A stretch of 64,000 nt of DNA from Simmondsia chinensis (GCA_018398585.1 JAGTTD010000019.1:3571702-3635701); one strand, 5' to 3'; shown: positions 36,470 to 47,240, counted from the first letter of the stretch. Translations and numbers: made by a program. The notes: generated by a model from the letters alone, not told the origin.

Positions 36470-36915
36470 AGAGATACGTTAAGGATTCCACATGTGAGTT
36501 CGTAGAATCTTACATCGGAATTGTGAGAGAAAAGATTGATATAGCATGAAGAGATGGTCGGGTGCCTGGGCCAGTCGTGTATAATACCTGATAGCTGACA
36601 ATCCATAAGTGGTGCTCTGATTATGTAGCAAATTCTAAATAGGTTTGTTGTATGTTTTTGTATAGTGCTTCACTGATGTATGTAGGGGCCAAACTTGTAT
36701 TTTGTATTTTGTTTGTTTTTGGTGGCTCCTATATTTTTGATTTCCTGATTATGTAATGTACGCTAGCAGTTTTTAGGCCCTGCTATTGTGTTGGTACTTG
36801 TCATGTAATGCACTTCGGTGCCACTTACCGAAAAAATATAAGTCTAGTTAACTACTCCATTTAATGTCAATTTGGTTTTGGAATGGAATTTGCTTGGGCT
36901 CATATGTGGACCTAA
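36470..36915 (+). repeat. LTR-like repeat split by a LINE 3' end
   Basis: The left part (36470-36545: 'cttacatcggaattgtgaga', 'aagattgatata') and right part (36836-36915: 'ataagtctagttaactactcc', 'atttggttttggaatggaa', 'tcatatgtgga') follow the same order as the fragments at 14265-14440 and 47060-47240. Between them sits a GT-rich insert ending 'gccacttaccgaaaaaatata'. This would lie in the promoter region of PHO1. Confidence 0.5.
36546..36838 (+). mobile_element. LINE 3' end inserted in an LTR-like repeat, upstream of PHO1
   Basis: A G/T-rich sequence has a 3' UTR-like composition ('ttttgtttgtttttggtggc') and a TACCGAAAAAA tail. 'atata' borders both sides. It lies 230-520 bp upstream of the PHO1 start codon. 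Confidence 0.5.
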
Positions 36916-37062
36916 TATGTATTAACTTAATGGGTTGGGCCCAAGGCACTAACAAGATATAAGAGATTCCTTCGCTAATTATTTAAAAATATATATATAA
37001 GGATTATGAAGGTGCTAGCTTACATATAACTCGGCTTCTTGGTGTTCAAAAAAAAAAAAAAA

Positions 37063-37235
37063 GCTTACGTAACTCAATTGGTAAAATCTCTGGGAGGTGG
37101 TATCCAAGGTTTCGGTATTGAATCCCGTTTTCATCATTTGGGATAAGGAGTTTAAGGTGATATTGGGAGGGTTACCTCTCGTATAGTTCACATAGCTTCT
37201 TACTATTATAAAAGAAAAATATATATATATATATA
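37063..37235 (+). mobile_element. tRNA-derived SINE
   Basis: A box-A-like 'taactcaattggtaaaatct' and a box-B-like 'ggtattgaatcccg' are about 45 bp apart, as in a tRNA-type head. About 80 bp follow, then an A-rich and (AT)n tail to 37235. A poly(A) run precedes it (37049-37063). No host duplication was confirmed. Confidence 0.5.
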
Positions 37236-37417
37236 TATAAAAGAGATGTATGACAATGAAAAATGTCAAGAATTGGAGAGGAGTGAGATGCATTATGATC
37301 AAAGCTAGGGTATGATAAAATCTATCCACGTAACTTTAAATTTTGCAAAAATAATTCGTTGCTAAGTTAGCCTCCACGTGGGTATCTAAGAAACGTTTGA
37401 GTATTCGATACTTGACC

Positions 37418-38797
37418 TTTTTTTTGCGATAGATAATGGAAAAACCACGGATACAAAAACCCGACATTCCCCATTAGGGGAACCTGACCAGGGACAGAGA
37501 AATGAAAACAGAAAGCGCAACAATCGAAGAACTAACAATGAAACAAAAGCAGAAAGACAGCAAAAGTGGGGCAACAGGCCCCTCGTACATAAATAAAGCA
37601 CTCTGCATTAAAAACTCATCAACAGAGCCTATAGTCCATACGTGACTGAAGTCTTCAATCTGGTGGAGCACTCTAACAGTAGGATCATCAAATTTCTCTG
37701 TTGTATCGCCAACTCTTCACACAGTCTAAATTTCTTGCAATTTCATCAGCTGCATAAGGAAATTCTTCACACCATGCCTTGGTCCAGAAGCCAAGTCTCA
37801 TTCTAATCAACCAGAAAATTTCATCCTCACACCAGTCCTTGTTTTCAAATACCATTTTATTCCTAGTATCCCATAGTACCCACATCACAACAAAGAAGAG
37901 CTTAATTCAAACTTTCTTCTGAAACTTACCCCCTACACTACAGGCTAGCCACTGTTCAAAGCATTCTTTTGTTGTTTTAGGCATAATCCGGAGTAACCCC
38001 CCCACCACTTCAAGACAAGTTCCATATTTTTCAAGCATACATACACTCAGTAAACAGATGGTCGACAGTTTCAATCGCCGTAATACAAAACGGACATCCT
38101 TGTTCCCCTTCATCAATAACACCCAGGTTCCATAGCCTTCCTCTAGTATTCATCTTTCCAAGTAGTGCCATCCAAACTAGTAGCTCCACTTCGGGCGGAG
38201 CAAGACCACGCCACACACCACAGATAAGGTGATCTATAGTAGGGACACCTATTCGATCCCATGAGACTCCTACAAAAGACTTAACCGTATACGTACCTCC
38301 CTGATTGTGAGTTCATAATCCTGCATCTGCATTGTCTTTTCTTGGATGATTAGCATTCGGGATGGCATGGAAGTTCACCAGGGCCGGTTCTTCCCTTGTA
38401 AAAAAGCGACGCCTCCAGTTTAGTAGCCATCTCCATGTATCCCCATCCCAAATTCCCATATCAGCAATAATGGTATTTTGTTTCACCGAGACACGAAACA
38501 GCTCCGGGAATCTTTTCTCCAAGCTTTCATTTTGGAACCATCTATCCTTCCAGAATCTGACCCGAGATCCATCACCTAGATTGATTCTCAGCCCAGAAGT
38601 GATGTGCTCCACATTACTATTTAATTGTGGAATGTTCACAATTGTATTCCATGTGCTTCTATGTTTCCCAGTATCGAAGTTCGGCAAGAGATCCCTGACT
38701 GATCCGCTGTGAATCGAACAAATGATCCGTTTCCACAGTGTGTCACCTTCTTTTGAGAATCTCCACCACCACTTGAAAAGTAGTGCTGCGTGTCACC
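37418..38797 (-). mobile_element. 5'-truncated L1-type LINE copy A
   Basis: Flanked by a 16-bp target duplication, 'gtattcgatacttgac' (37401-37416) and 'gtattcgatacatgac' (38798-38813). It ends in a poly(A) tail on the minus strand. It holds only the 3' end of ORF2 and the 3' UTR. The last 7 bp at its 5' end (38791-38797) do not match copy C. It is very similar by eye to copy C at 43271-44710. Confidence 0.92.
37688..38790 (-). pseudogene. LINE ORF2 C-terminal fragment (RVT zinc-binding region)
   Basis: Reading frames on the minus strand encode 'GDGSRVRFWKDRWF', 'WDGDTWRWLLNWRRRFF', then 'WRGLAPPEVELLVWMALLGK'. The zinc-binding C..C..H..C cluster follows (CPFC ... DHLFTEC), then the 'VLWDTRNKMVFENKDW' end. 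Frames change several times and stops interrupt. The reverse transcriptase and endonuclease are absent because of 5' truncation. It is not functional. Confidence 0.88.
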
Positions 38798-38935
38798 GTA
38801 TTCGATACATGACTTGGAGCACATAATCTTATATAATCCATTTTTTTTCAAAAAAAAAAAAAAAAACTAAATAGAATCGATTATCTTAAAAGTACAATTG
38901 ATTGTTGTTTTATTTTTTTTCCCTATTATATTAAG

Positions 38936-39420
38936 TTTTTTTTTTTTTTTTTTGATAAGTGGCGAAAGCGCCTTACAGAGCATGGCATTCTAAAAAAGGA
39001 ATCTGACCTACCAAGCGGTGGCTGTAATATGGGTACAAAATTCCAGATCAAAAATGGGAAAACTCAGACACCAAAGACAACACAGAAAACCAGAACAACA
39101 TCACACGAACATGAGAGGACCAGAAACTAGCAAGGCACTAATTGGATTCAAAGCAGAGACACACACAGCCACGCCTCCCAACAACGAGCAACAACCTCAA
39201 AAGGGTGGAAAACAGGAGAGGAAATTCCCCCCCTCCCCCCGTATTGCTAGCAAGGTACTGGGCATGGGACCGGACAGGAAGGGTACCGAGCCAACAATGT
39301 AAAGAAGGGGAAGGAAAATCCAGATTGGTGGGTGAAGAGGTCAGGAAGCCTCTTGAGGAATTACATTGTCAGTGAGACAGAGGTGTAGCAGGTGGTCATA
39401 ACAATGAAAACACAACCGGA
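38936..39420 (-). mobile_element. LINE 3' UTR-like insertion B
   Basis: A poly-T run (38936-38953) followed by 'gataagtggcgaaagcgcc' marks a minus-strand poly(A) tail ending '...cgccacttatcaaaa'. The interior is A/C-rich on the plus strand (G/T-rich in its own sense), as in other LINE 3' ends here. The right border is uncertain. The ORFs at 39018-39375 lie in this non-coding sequence. Confidence 0.5.
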
Positions 39421-39710
39421 CCCTACTAGACTAGTCCTAAGGTCAAAATTGATGTTGGTACAGGAAAGATGCTAACATAGGGATGTTTTGTCTGGACCGG
39501 AGCAAAAAGCAAAAGCAGCATAAAAAATGAAAAATATTAAAAATTAATGCATACAATCAATTGCACTGACTATACTAGGAGAAAAATGACTCTAATATTA
39601 ACGTCTCGTATCAAAGGGTGAAAATATACTTTTGGGATACAAGATATTGGTAATGTCAAATTGTCGATGTGGCCAATTTGATGATATTTATTATAGAGTG
39701 CTCCTAAGGA

Positions 39711-39962
39711 GAGTATTTACCAGGCACTAATGCAACCAGATTCTATTAGAACTCTGAAGTTAAGCGTGCGTAGGCGAGAGCGGTGCCAGGATGGGTGACC
39801 TCCTGGAAAGTCCTTGTGTTGCCAACCCTATAAGGTTGGGGGTCCTCGGAAACAACCTCTCGGCAGGGTTATACCCTAAAGGGGTAAGGCTGCGTACATC
39901 CACCCACAGACCCCGTTTATACGGGAGCCCTTGAGGTATTGGGTCTGTTGTTGTTGTGGTTG
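39711..39962 (+). mobile_element. 5S rRNA-headed SINE, copy 5
   Basis: Flanked by 19-bp duplications 'tatagagtgctcctaagga' (39692-39710) and 'tataaagtgctcataagga' (39963-39981), 17 of 19 matching. The head includes 'accaggcactaatgcaacc', 'gaagttaagcgtgcg' and 'gccaggatgggtgacctcc', the nearest of the five to 5S rRNA in its first 30 bases. The body ('cctcggaaacaacctctcg', 'aaggggtaaggctgcgtac') ends in TTG repeats. Confidence 0.92.
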
Positions 39963-40194
39963 TATAAAGTGCTCATAAGGAAGAAAAAGGATGAACAAAA
40001 AAAAAAGACAAAATAAAAAAGGAAGAAGATCAAGCAATAGCGTGCTACTTACCATAGGAAATTGACGGCAAAGGAGTCTGTCTGATCATCCAAGTGTTTT
40101 AAAATCCATATGGAAATATGGCGGCTAGTCGAGTGTCGTTGCCATAGTAGTATGGCACAAAAATTTGTAAGTCGAAGGGGGTAGGTGGCCTGAG

Positions 40195-40285
40195 GTTACT
40201 TTTTCCCCATAATTAGCGAGAAGCTCGCCATACAAAAATCAGCACCCCACAAAAGTGAGGCTCGAAGCCACACCAAAGTGAGAAG
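40195..40285 (-). mobile_element. LINE/SINE 3' end, minus orientation
   Basis: T-run, then 'ccccataattagcgagaagc' and 'aaaagtgaggctcgaagcc'. It matches 27140-27255 in order and wording, and ends on the minus strand as 'ctcgctaattatgggg(a)n'. Confidence 0.5.
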
Positions 40286-40437
40286 AATAAAGCCTGAGGT
40301 TATTACATATAAATGATATTGACAAAGATTCTTTTCAATGTAAATTAGAGTGAAAAGTGTTAAACAATTCAAAAAATTTATGGCTCGATACCTCGTGATC
40401 TATGAGCTAAAAATAAATTGGAAAAAAAAAAAATATT

Positions 40438-41660
40438 TCCTGAACTTTGAAATTAATCACAACACACCCTCTGCACTTTCAATTTTAAAAAATAGCCATC
40501 TAAACTTTGCAATTGAATACAATATGCCCATATACTTTCAGTTTAGAAAAATAGTCCTCTAAACTTTGCAATTAAATACAACACACTCCCTGTATTTTTA
40601 ATTTAAAAAAATAGCCATTTGAACTTTACAAATTAACACAACACATACATGTACTTTCAATTTCATAAAATAACCCCTGAACTTTGTTATTATACACACC
40701 TCATCCTCCGAACGATGTTACTAAATAGAATACGCTACTTAGATATTTATAAATTTCAAAATGAAAAAGTATGAAATTAAAAAATTTGAATAAATTATGA
40801 AATATATTTTTAGAAAAAAACATGAAAAATATAAAATAATTTTTAAAAAAAATATTTTTGAATATTTATTTTTAAATTTTTAATTTGGTATATTTTTTTA
40901 GTTTTACATTTTTAATCTATTTTAAAATTTATTTTTTAAAAAATTATTATATTTTCTCTTATAATATTTTTTTGTGAAAATTTAAAAAATATTTATTATT
41001 TTTTAAATTTATAATATTTTTACTATATTAATTAAAATAATTATTTTTTATAAATATCAAAAAATCCTCTTATCTTTTATCTAGAAATACAAAATTCATA
41101 CCTTTCATATTTTTTTGTATAAAACTAAAAAAATCTATCATTTTTAATTTGATACAAAGCTCTTATCTTTTGTCTAAAAATATAGATTCCTATATTTTGT
41201 ATACAACTAGAAAATCCCTTATTTTTAATTTGATAGGTTTTTTTATTTTTAATTTATTATTCTAATTTTTATTAAAGTTAAAAAATATTAGTATATTTTT
41301 TCAAGATTTTTCCAAAATTTTTTCATAGTTTATTTTAAATTTCATATATTTTTTAAATTTTAATTTTATTAATGTCTAAGGGGTGAGTTATGTTTAATAA
41401 TAGAGTTTGGGGGCTATTTTATAAAATTAAAAGTGTAAGGGGTGTGTTTTGTATAATGACAAAGTTCAGGAGGCTAGTTTATGAAATTGAAAGTGCAGGA
41501 GTTATGTTTGTTGTAAAGTCCAGGGGGCTATCTTATGAAATTGAAAGCGCAAAGGGGTGTGTTGTGTTAATTTGTAAAGTTTTAGGGGTCTATTTTTTGA
41601 AATCGAAAGTGAAAGGGTGTATTGTGATTAATTACAGAGTTTAGGGGGTTTTACTGTATT
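40438..41660. mobile_element. Large foldback element with tandem-repeat arms
   Basis: The left arm (40438-40710) is about five tandem ~60-bp units, each starting 'aactttgcaattaaataca' and ending 'aaaaaatagccatctg' or similar. The right arm (41375-41660) carries the same units inverted ('aaagttcaggaggctagttt', 'atgaaattgaaagtgca'). The centre (40710-41375) is AT-rich with no coding region. Tandem arrays inside long inverted repeats are typical of foldback/Mutator-like elements. Confidence 0.75.
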
Positions 41661-42351
41661 TTGAGTTGCAGAGATCTTATTAAAAAAGACATACTATGGC
41701 TGGGACGTGAAAAGCAATTTATATATTTAATACTTAATATATTTGAAAAAGTACTTTTAAATTATTCATTACCTTTTTAAAAATATAAAAGTATTAGATT
41801 ATGAAAATATTTTAAATATTTAAAAACATAATAAAAATACATTAAATATTTGAAAAACATTGATAATTTATAAGAATATATTATGAATTGACATAAAATG
41901 CTATAAATATTTTCCAGATTTTATAAATATTTAGAAAATATTATAAGTATTTACAAAATATTTTAGATATTTACATATACATTGTAAATATTTTTAAAAT
42001 ATTCTAAATATTTGATATATTTAAATTAAATAAATATTAGAAAAATATAATAAATATTTCATATATTTTTAAATATTTAATATAGTTTTTAATTATTTGA
42101 AATATCTGTTACATATTAAAATATTTAAGATTTTTTTAAATGTTTACAATTTCTTAATTATTTAATATAATTTAAAAAAATACAAATTTCTTAGTTATTT
42201 AATATAAAATACTCTAATGTTTTAAAAATTCTTTTTAAGATTTGATATTGCGATACTTTGTTGTTAGAAATAAGATTATTGATCTTTTATGTGATGTAAT
42301 TACAAATGGTTAGCAGTTGATGCTGATTTGAGGGTGGGAAGCCTGGCATTT
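41661..42351. other. Very AT-rich stretch
   Basis: Repeated 'aatattttaaatatt' words give an almost pure A/T sequence with no gene. It may be expanded filler of old transposons. Confidence 0.6.
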
Positions 42352-42956
42352 TGTATTAGTAGCTTGGGGTGTGAACGAACAGAGCGATCGATGAACTACT
42401 CGTGTTCGAAATCGATTAGGGCTCATTCGTGTTCATTAGGAGAGCTCGATAGCTTAACGAGTCGAGTTCGAGCAGGCTTGATTAACTTAACGAGCCGAGT
42501 TCGAACAGGGGGATGCTCGGCTCGCTAATGCTCACGAACAGTTTGGTAAGGGCTTGATAAAAACTCGTTAAGGGGCTTGATACAAGCTCGTTAAGGGCTC
42601 GTTATGAGCTCGATAACAATTGATAATGGTTCAAAAACAGTTCGATAATGGCTCGATAATAACTTATAAAGCTCGGCTCGTTAATGAGCTTGACTCGATT
42701 GTAAGTTTGGCTTGATTTAAAACTCGATTGGGCTCGATAATGAGCTCGGCTTGACTCGATAACAAGCTCGACTCGGCTCGATAAGCCTAACGAGCCGAGC
42801 ATCGAACGCACTATATTCTTATCGAGCCGAGTTCGAATAAAGGTTAGAAGTGCTCGATAAGAGCTCGGCTCGAACTCGAGCTCGATAAGCCTTATCGAAC
42901 TTGAGTTTGAACAAGGGGGTGCTCAGCTCGGCTCGGCTCGTTTGCACCCCTAGCCA
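42352..42956. mobile_element. hAT-like MITE with GCTCGATAA repeats
   Basis: The left end 'ttggggtgtgaacgaac' and right end 'gctcgtttgcacccctag' are inverted copies (TAGGGGTGCAAACGAGC when read inward from the right). The interior is made of variants of 'gctcgataa', 'cgagccgagttcgaa' and 'gggctcgttaag'. The 8-bp flanks do not match, so a target duplication is not shown. The ORFs in it come from the repeat. Confidence 0.65.
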
Positions 42957-43096
42957 GAAGTCTATTTTTAATTTGCATTTTGCTTTTTGTTCTCTGTATC
43001 CGTGCTCTGTGTTGGCTAGTATGTTGGCCTTCGGGTCCCCATATTGGAACGCTGTGATTTATATTCCGAGCTTGTCTCGTTATCTATCGAAAAAAA
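42957..43096 (+). mobile_element. Short LINE 3' end
   Basis: A G/T-rich segment ('tgtattccgagcttgtctcg' type text) ends 'gttatctatcgaaaaaaaaa', the same tail as the coding LINE copies. Confidence 0.55.
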
Positions 43097-43669
43097 AATT
43101 ACAAATCGTTAGTGAAATGCAATTAGGATTTAGTAAAGCTCTCGCTTCCTCTTCTGTAACTGGCCACCCCATTGTTTAGGCTATTCATGGCTAGCTTAGA
43201 ATCCTAGTGATAAATTGCTTCAAGATGCAATGAGAATATTATCGGGTTTTCAATATTTACGTGTTATCAGAGGTTGTGGATTTTTTTTTTTCGATAGATA
43301 GTGGAAAAACCACGGATACAAAAATCCGGCATTCCCCATCAGGGGAACCCGACCAGGGACAGAGAAAAGAAAACAAAAAGCGCGACAATTAAAGAACTAA
43401 GCCACAATGAAACAAAAGAGCAGAAAGACAGCAAAAGGGGGGTAGCAGGCCCCTCGTACATATATAAAGGACTCTGCATTAACAACCCATCAACAGAGTC
43501 CATAGTTCATACGTGGCTGAAGTCTTCAATCTGGTGGAGCACTCTAACAGTAGGAACATCAGATTTCTCTGTTGTACCGCCAACTCTTCACACAATCTAA
43601 ATTTCTTGCAATTTCATCAGTTGCATAAGGGAATTCTTCACACCATGCCTTGGTCCAAACTTTCTTCTG

Positions 43670-45108
43670 AAACTTACCGCCAGAAAATTTCATCTTCACA
43701 CCAGTCTTTATTTTCAAATACCATTTTATTCCTAGTACCCCATAGTATCCACATTACAACAAAGAAAAGCGTATTCCAAACTTTCTTCTGAAACTTATTT
43801 CCTGCACTACAGGCTAGCCACTGTTCCAAGCATTCTTTTGTTGTTTTAGGCATAATCCAGAGTACCCCCCACCACTTCAAGACTAAGTTCCATATTTTTC
43901 AAGCATACATACACTCAGTAAACAGATGGTCCACAGTTTCAATCGCCATAATATAAAACGGACATCCTTTTTCCCCTTCATCAATAACACCCAGGTTCCA
44001 TAGCCTTCCTCTCGTATTCATCTTTCCACGTAGTGCCATCCAAACTAGTAGCTCCACTTTGGGTGGAGCAAGACCACGCCACACACCACAGATAAGGTGA
44101 TCTATAGTTGGGACACCTATTCGATCCCATGAGACTTCTACGAAAGACTTAACCGTATACGTACCTCCCTAATTGTGAGTCCATAAGCTTGCATCCGCAT
44201 TGTCTTTTCTTGGATGATTAGTATTCAGGATGGCATGGAAGTTCATCAGGGCCGGTTCTTCCCTTGTAAAAAAGCGACGCCTCCAGTTTAGTAGCCATCT
44301 CCATGTATCCCCATCCCAAAATCCCATATCAGCAATAACGCTATTTTGTTGCACCAAGACACGAAACAGCTTGGGGAATCTTTTCTCCAAGCTTTCATTT
44401 TGGAACCATCTATCCTTTCAGAATCTGACCCGAGATCCATCACCTAGATTGATTCTCAGCCCATATGTGATGCGCTCCACATTACTGTTTAATTGCGGAA
44501 TGTTCACAATTGTATTCAATGTGCTTCTATGCTTCCTAGTATCGAAGTTCGGCAAGAAATCCCTGACTGATCCGCCGCGAATAGAACAAATGATCCGTTT
44601 CCACAGCGTGTAAACTTCTTCTAAGAATCTCCACCACCACTTGAAAAATAGCGCTGCGTTCTTTATTACCAAGTCCCTAAATCCCAGACCTCCTAATATT
44701 TTCGAAAAGTTTTCTAATGGATCCTCAGCGTCTGCAACTCATTCCACAAATCCAGTCTCCCACGCCTCGAGCAAGGGGCATATACTATACACACAGCACA
44801 TTTGATATTCCCCGTTGTCATCTTCGCGGAGCAACATATCCATCTTTCTCCTTTCAAGATGTTTTTACTTCAAACTCCCGATCATCCCAGATTACAATCA
44901 CACCACCTGAGTTGTTGCAGCTTTGGACCTCAGCCCACTTACAAGTAGAATTACCCGAGCATTAGTGAATTGATCTACTATTGAGTATGTTATGTTTTGT
45001 TTCAACTAAAGCACACAGTAGTGGTTTGGAATTTGCAATTAGATCTTGAATAGCTCTCTCTTTTTCCTTACTTCCGAAGCCATTCAAGTTCCAAGCGCAA
45101 ATTCTCAT
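43670..45108 (-). pseudogene. LINE ORF2 remnant: endonuclease fused to C-terminus, RT deleted
   Basis: ORF2 opens one base after the ORF1 stop with MRICAWNLNGFGSKEKER, the N-terminal strand of an AP-type endonuclease. ALVETK and CIVYAPCSRRGR follow, with several stops. After the deletion point near 44710 come 'GDGSRVRF', 'WDGDTWRWLLNWRRRFF', 'WRGLAPPKVELLVWMALRGK' and a worn zinc-binding cluster. The 43655-43680 stretch carries an extra copy of 'aactttcttctgaaactta', a small internal duplication absent from copy A. Confidence 0.87.
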
Positions 45109-45109
45109 C

Positions 45110-46935
45110 TTACCGGATTGAACGGTATAGCCCTGCCCTTCTCAGTTTTCTGATATTGGCATTCACAGTTCTGCTAGCAATACAACAGAAGGTGTTCAAG
45201 ATGTCCTCTTCGGGCCCGTGATGTGTTAGTCCCAAGCTCTTACCAACTGGCCAAGTGCGTGCTCGTTCCAGAATGTCAGGAGATTGCCTCAGTTCAGCTG
45301 TAGGTACCGCTGGGTCATTCACAGGAGAAGGAATAGTCTGGTTCTGTGTGGAAGTTGGGCTGCCACTTTGGATAGGAGCAAGGGAAGTGTGAGGTAGATC
45401 AATATTGCAATTGGGAAGTACAACTTCCAATTCAAAATTGGATTCTTGAAAAAGGGTCTGCAGCCCAAAATTCCCATCTTCACTATTTCCAATAGAAGCA
45501 CACCATCCTTCATCAATACTATCTCCTGCCTCTTCATCTTCCTCTGTGTGGGGGTTTGGGACCTTCTGGTTAACTGCATCTAATGTCTAGTTATTTTGCT
45601 CAATCTGATTTCGTGTTGAAATCTGTTGCAGGTCATCCTCAAAGGTATCGTTCACTTGCTCTTCATTGTTGGTCGTGCCCATCTCTTCAATTTGTTCTGT
45701 AGGGCCCTCTGTTTCCAGGTTCATCTCACCTCTATCTTTAACCGGGGAGTCCCTATTACCATCTTCATGCAGGTCTTCAGAAAGCAACGGAGGGGTTAAA
45801 GAGGGGTTCCCAACCCGTACACAGTCAGGGGACATCATGGGCCCAGGGGACATCATGGGCGGTGTTTCGCAGAGGTTTTCAGACATGCCATGGTCATCAC
45901 GGTCATTTTTAAAGGTGTTTGGTTGAAGGTCCAAAGGAGTTTCAGGTACCCAACTCCCTGTTCTGCACCCAACATCAAAACCCCCACTGTCATTTGGAGT
46001 GTGTCGTTGACTTGAGGCAGTGAGGCAGGGCATTCTTCCTTCACACAAGCAAACATTCACACCATAACTCCCAAAGTGGAATTGTAAGTCTTTCTCAATG
46101 TTCTTGAAGTGGGTTGTGCCAATGAGTACATGAGCCACTTCAAAGGACTGGGTAGTCTCCGGATTAGGCTCAATGCTGATTACATCTCCCCATAATTTGG
46201 CAATCGTACTAATGTTTGAGCTACTCCAGGCCTGAGCTGGGATACCGTATAGGGACAATCAAGTTCTTCTTGTATCGCATCTTTCCAATTCGGACCAAGG
46301 TTCTACGATATCACACCATGTCTTGAACCACTCTGCCCACTCAGTCAGCTTGAGTTCGCGTTCACCTTGATCCTTGAACGTGAGAATGATCTTGTACCTG
46401 CCCATGTCTTTTACCTCCACCTCTTGCATTCCGTTTTCAGATAGAAGCGAAGAAATGTTGACCCTATCCATCGATTTGGAAGACATACATACTAAGCTTC
46501 TATTAAGGATCTCAAGCCATGTCTCATTTATGGTTCCCTGGACCACTCTAGGATGAGAGGGTAATGGTTGGTTGGGCAAGACATTATTCTGATCTCCAGC
46601 ATTATTCCAACCCCTGTTAATAAAAGGGGTCATATTGTGTTTGTTTCTCCTGCTTTGCATCTGTCTATTATACTTTGTGAAGCTCACACTGATCTTATTG
46701 CCCAATACTATTACTCCATTCATGCCTCTGATTGCTCCTTCAGCATCTCCTCTGTTAGCGAAGGTGATAAAACCGAAAGCAAGTCTCCGGTTTCTTCTTT
46801 GCTTCCGTGAAATAAACACACTGGTAATCCAACCGTACCTTCTGAAACTAACTTTGAGGGCTTCTGCATGTAGGAATCTAGGTAAGTTGTCCACAAACAA
46901 AGTTGACGTTTCAGCATCCCTTTGGTGGATGATCT
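45110..46935 (-). pseudogene. LINE ORF1 (RRM plus DUF4283-like), two in-frame stops
   Basis: One frame runs from about 46935 to the stop at 45110. It encodes an RNA-recognition motif (TLFVDNLPRFLHAEALK, LAFGFITFANRGDAEGAIRG), then a segment like plant DUF4283 (TFKDQGERELKLTEWAEWF, LSLYGIPAQAWSSSN), then an acidic Pro/Ser-rich tail. It is interrupted by TGA at 46259-46261 and TAG near 45587. The paralogue at 48.7 kb has Trp at the first stop (KRKVWLSCYGVPLHAW), so this is a TGG to TGA change. ORF1 proteins bind LINE RNA; this copy cannot make a full one. Confidence 0.88.
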
Positions 46936-47059
46936 CTAGCTCTTGTTTGATACACCATATCCTCGAAATAAGAGGTGTATTTGAATTTGTTGTGTTGACG
47001 ACCTATCCAATAAATGCTAGATCCAATTGGATCGAAAAAGGTGAGAAGTGCAATTGAAA

Positions 47060-47240
47060 AGACTCACATGTGAAGGACTCCATATGAGAGTCTAGTTGAA
47101 TCTCACATTAGAGTTGTGAGAAAGAAAAAATCAATTTATAAGTGTAATAGGCTGTTTCCCTAATGTAAATTGGCGTTATGTGGTAACTCCACTTGGATTT
47201 ATATGTGGATTTTATATATATACCATGATTCAGATAGGGA
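47060..47240 (+). repeat. LTR-like repeat fragment
   Basis: It contains 'gaatctcacattagagttgt', 'aatcaatttataagtgtaat' and 'ccacttggatttatatgtgg'. These are the same phrases in the same order as 14265-14440 (inverted) and 36470-36915. It lies between two LINE copies pointing away from each other. Confidence 0.5.

Larger units (their letters stand above)
43271..46990 (-). mobile_element. L1-type LINE copy C with internal deletion of ORF2
   Basis: Reading from its 5' end on the minus strand, it has ORF1 (to 45110), then ORF2 starting at 45108 with an endonuclease domain. At about 44710 the sequence jumps to the C-terminal part of ORF2, and the 3' UTR ends in poly(A) at 43271-43280. The whole reverse transcriptase is missing. 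The junction falls between 'DLWNELQTL' and 'LGGLGFRDLVIKNAAL'. A 5' border and target duplication were not found by eye. Confidence 0.88.

Noticed and set aside
27708..39962. Functional 5S rRNA genes
   Set aside because: The 5S parts have many changes, are dispersed on both strands, run into a SINE body and are flanked by target duplications; they are not a tandem array.
42328..42811. Coding ORFs in the GCTCGATAA region
   Set aside because: They reflect a short word repeat inside a MITE; the Ser/Arg-rich products follow from the repeat.
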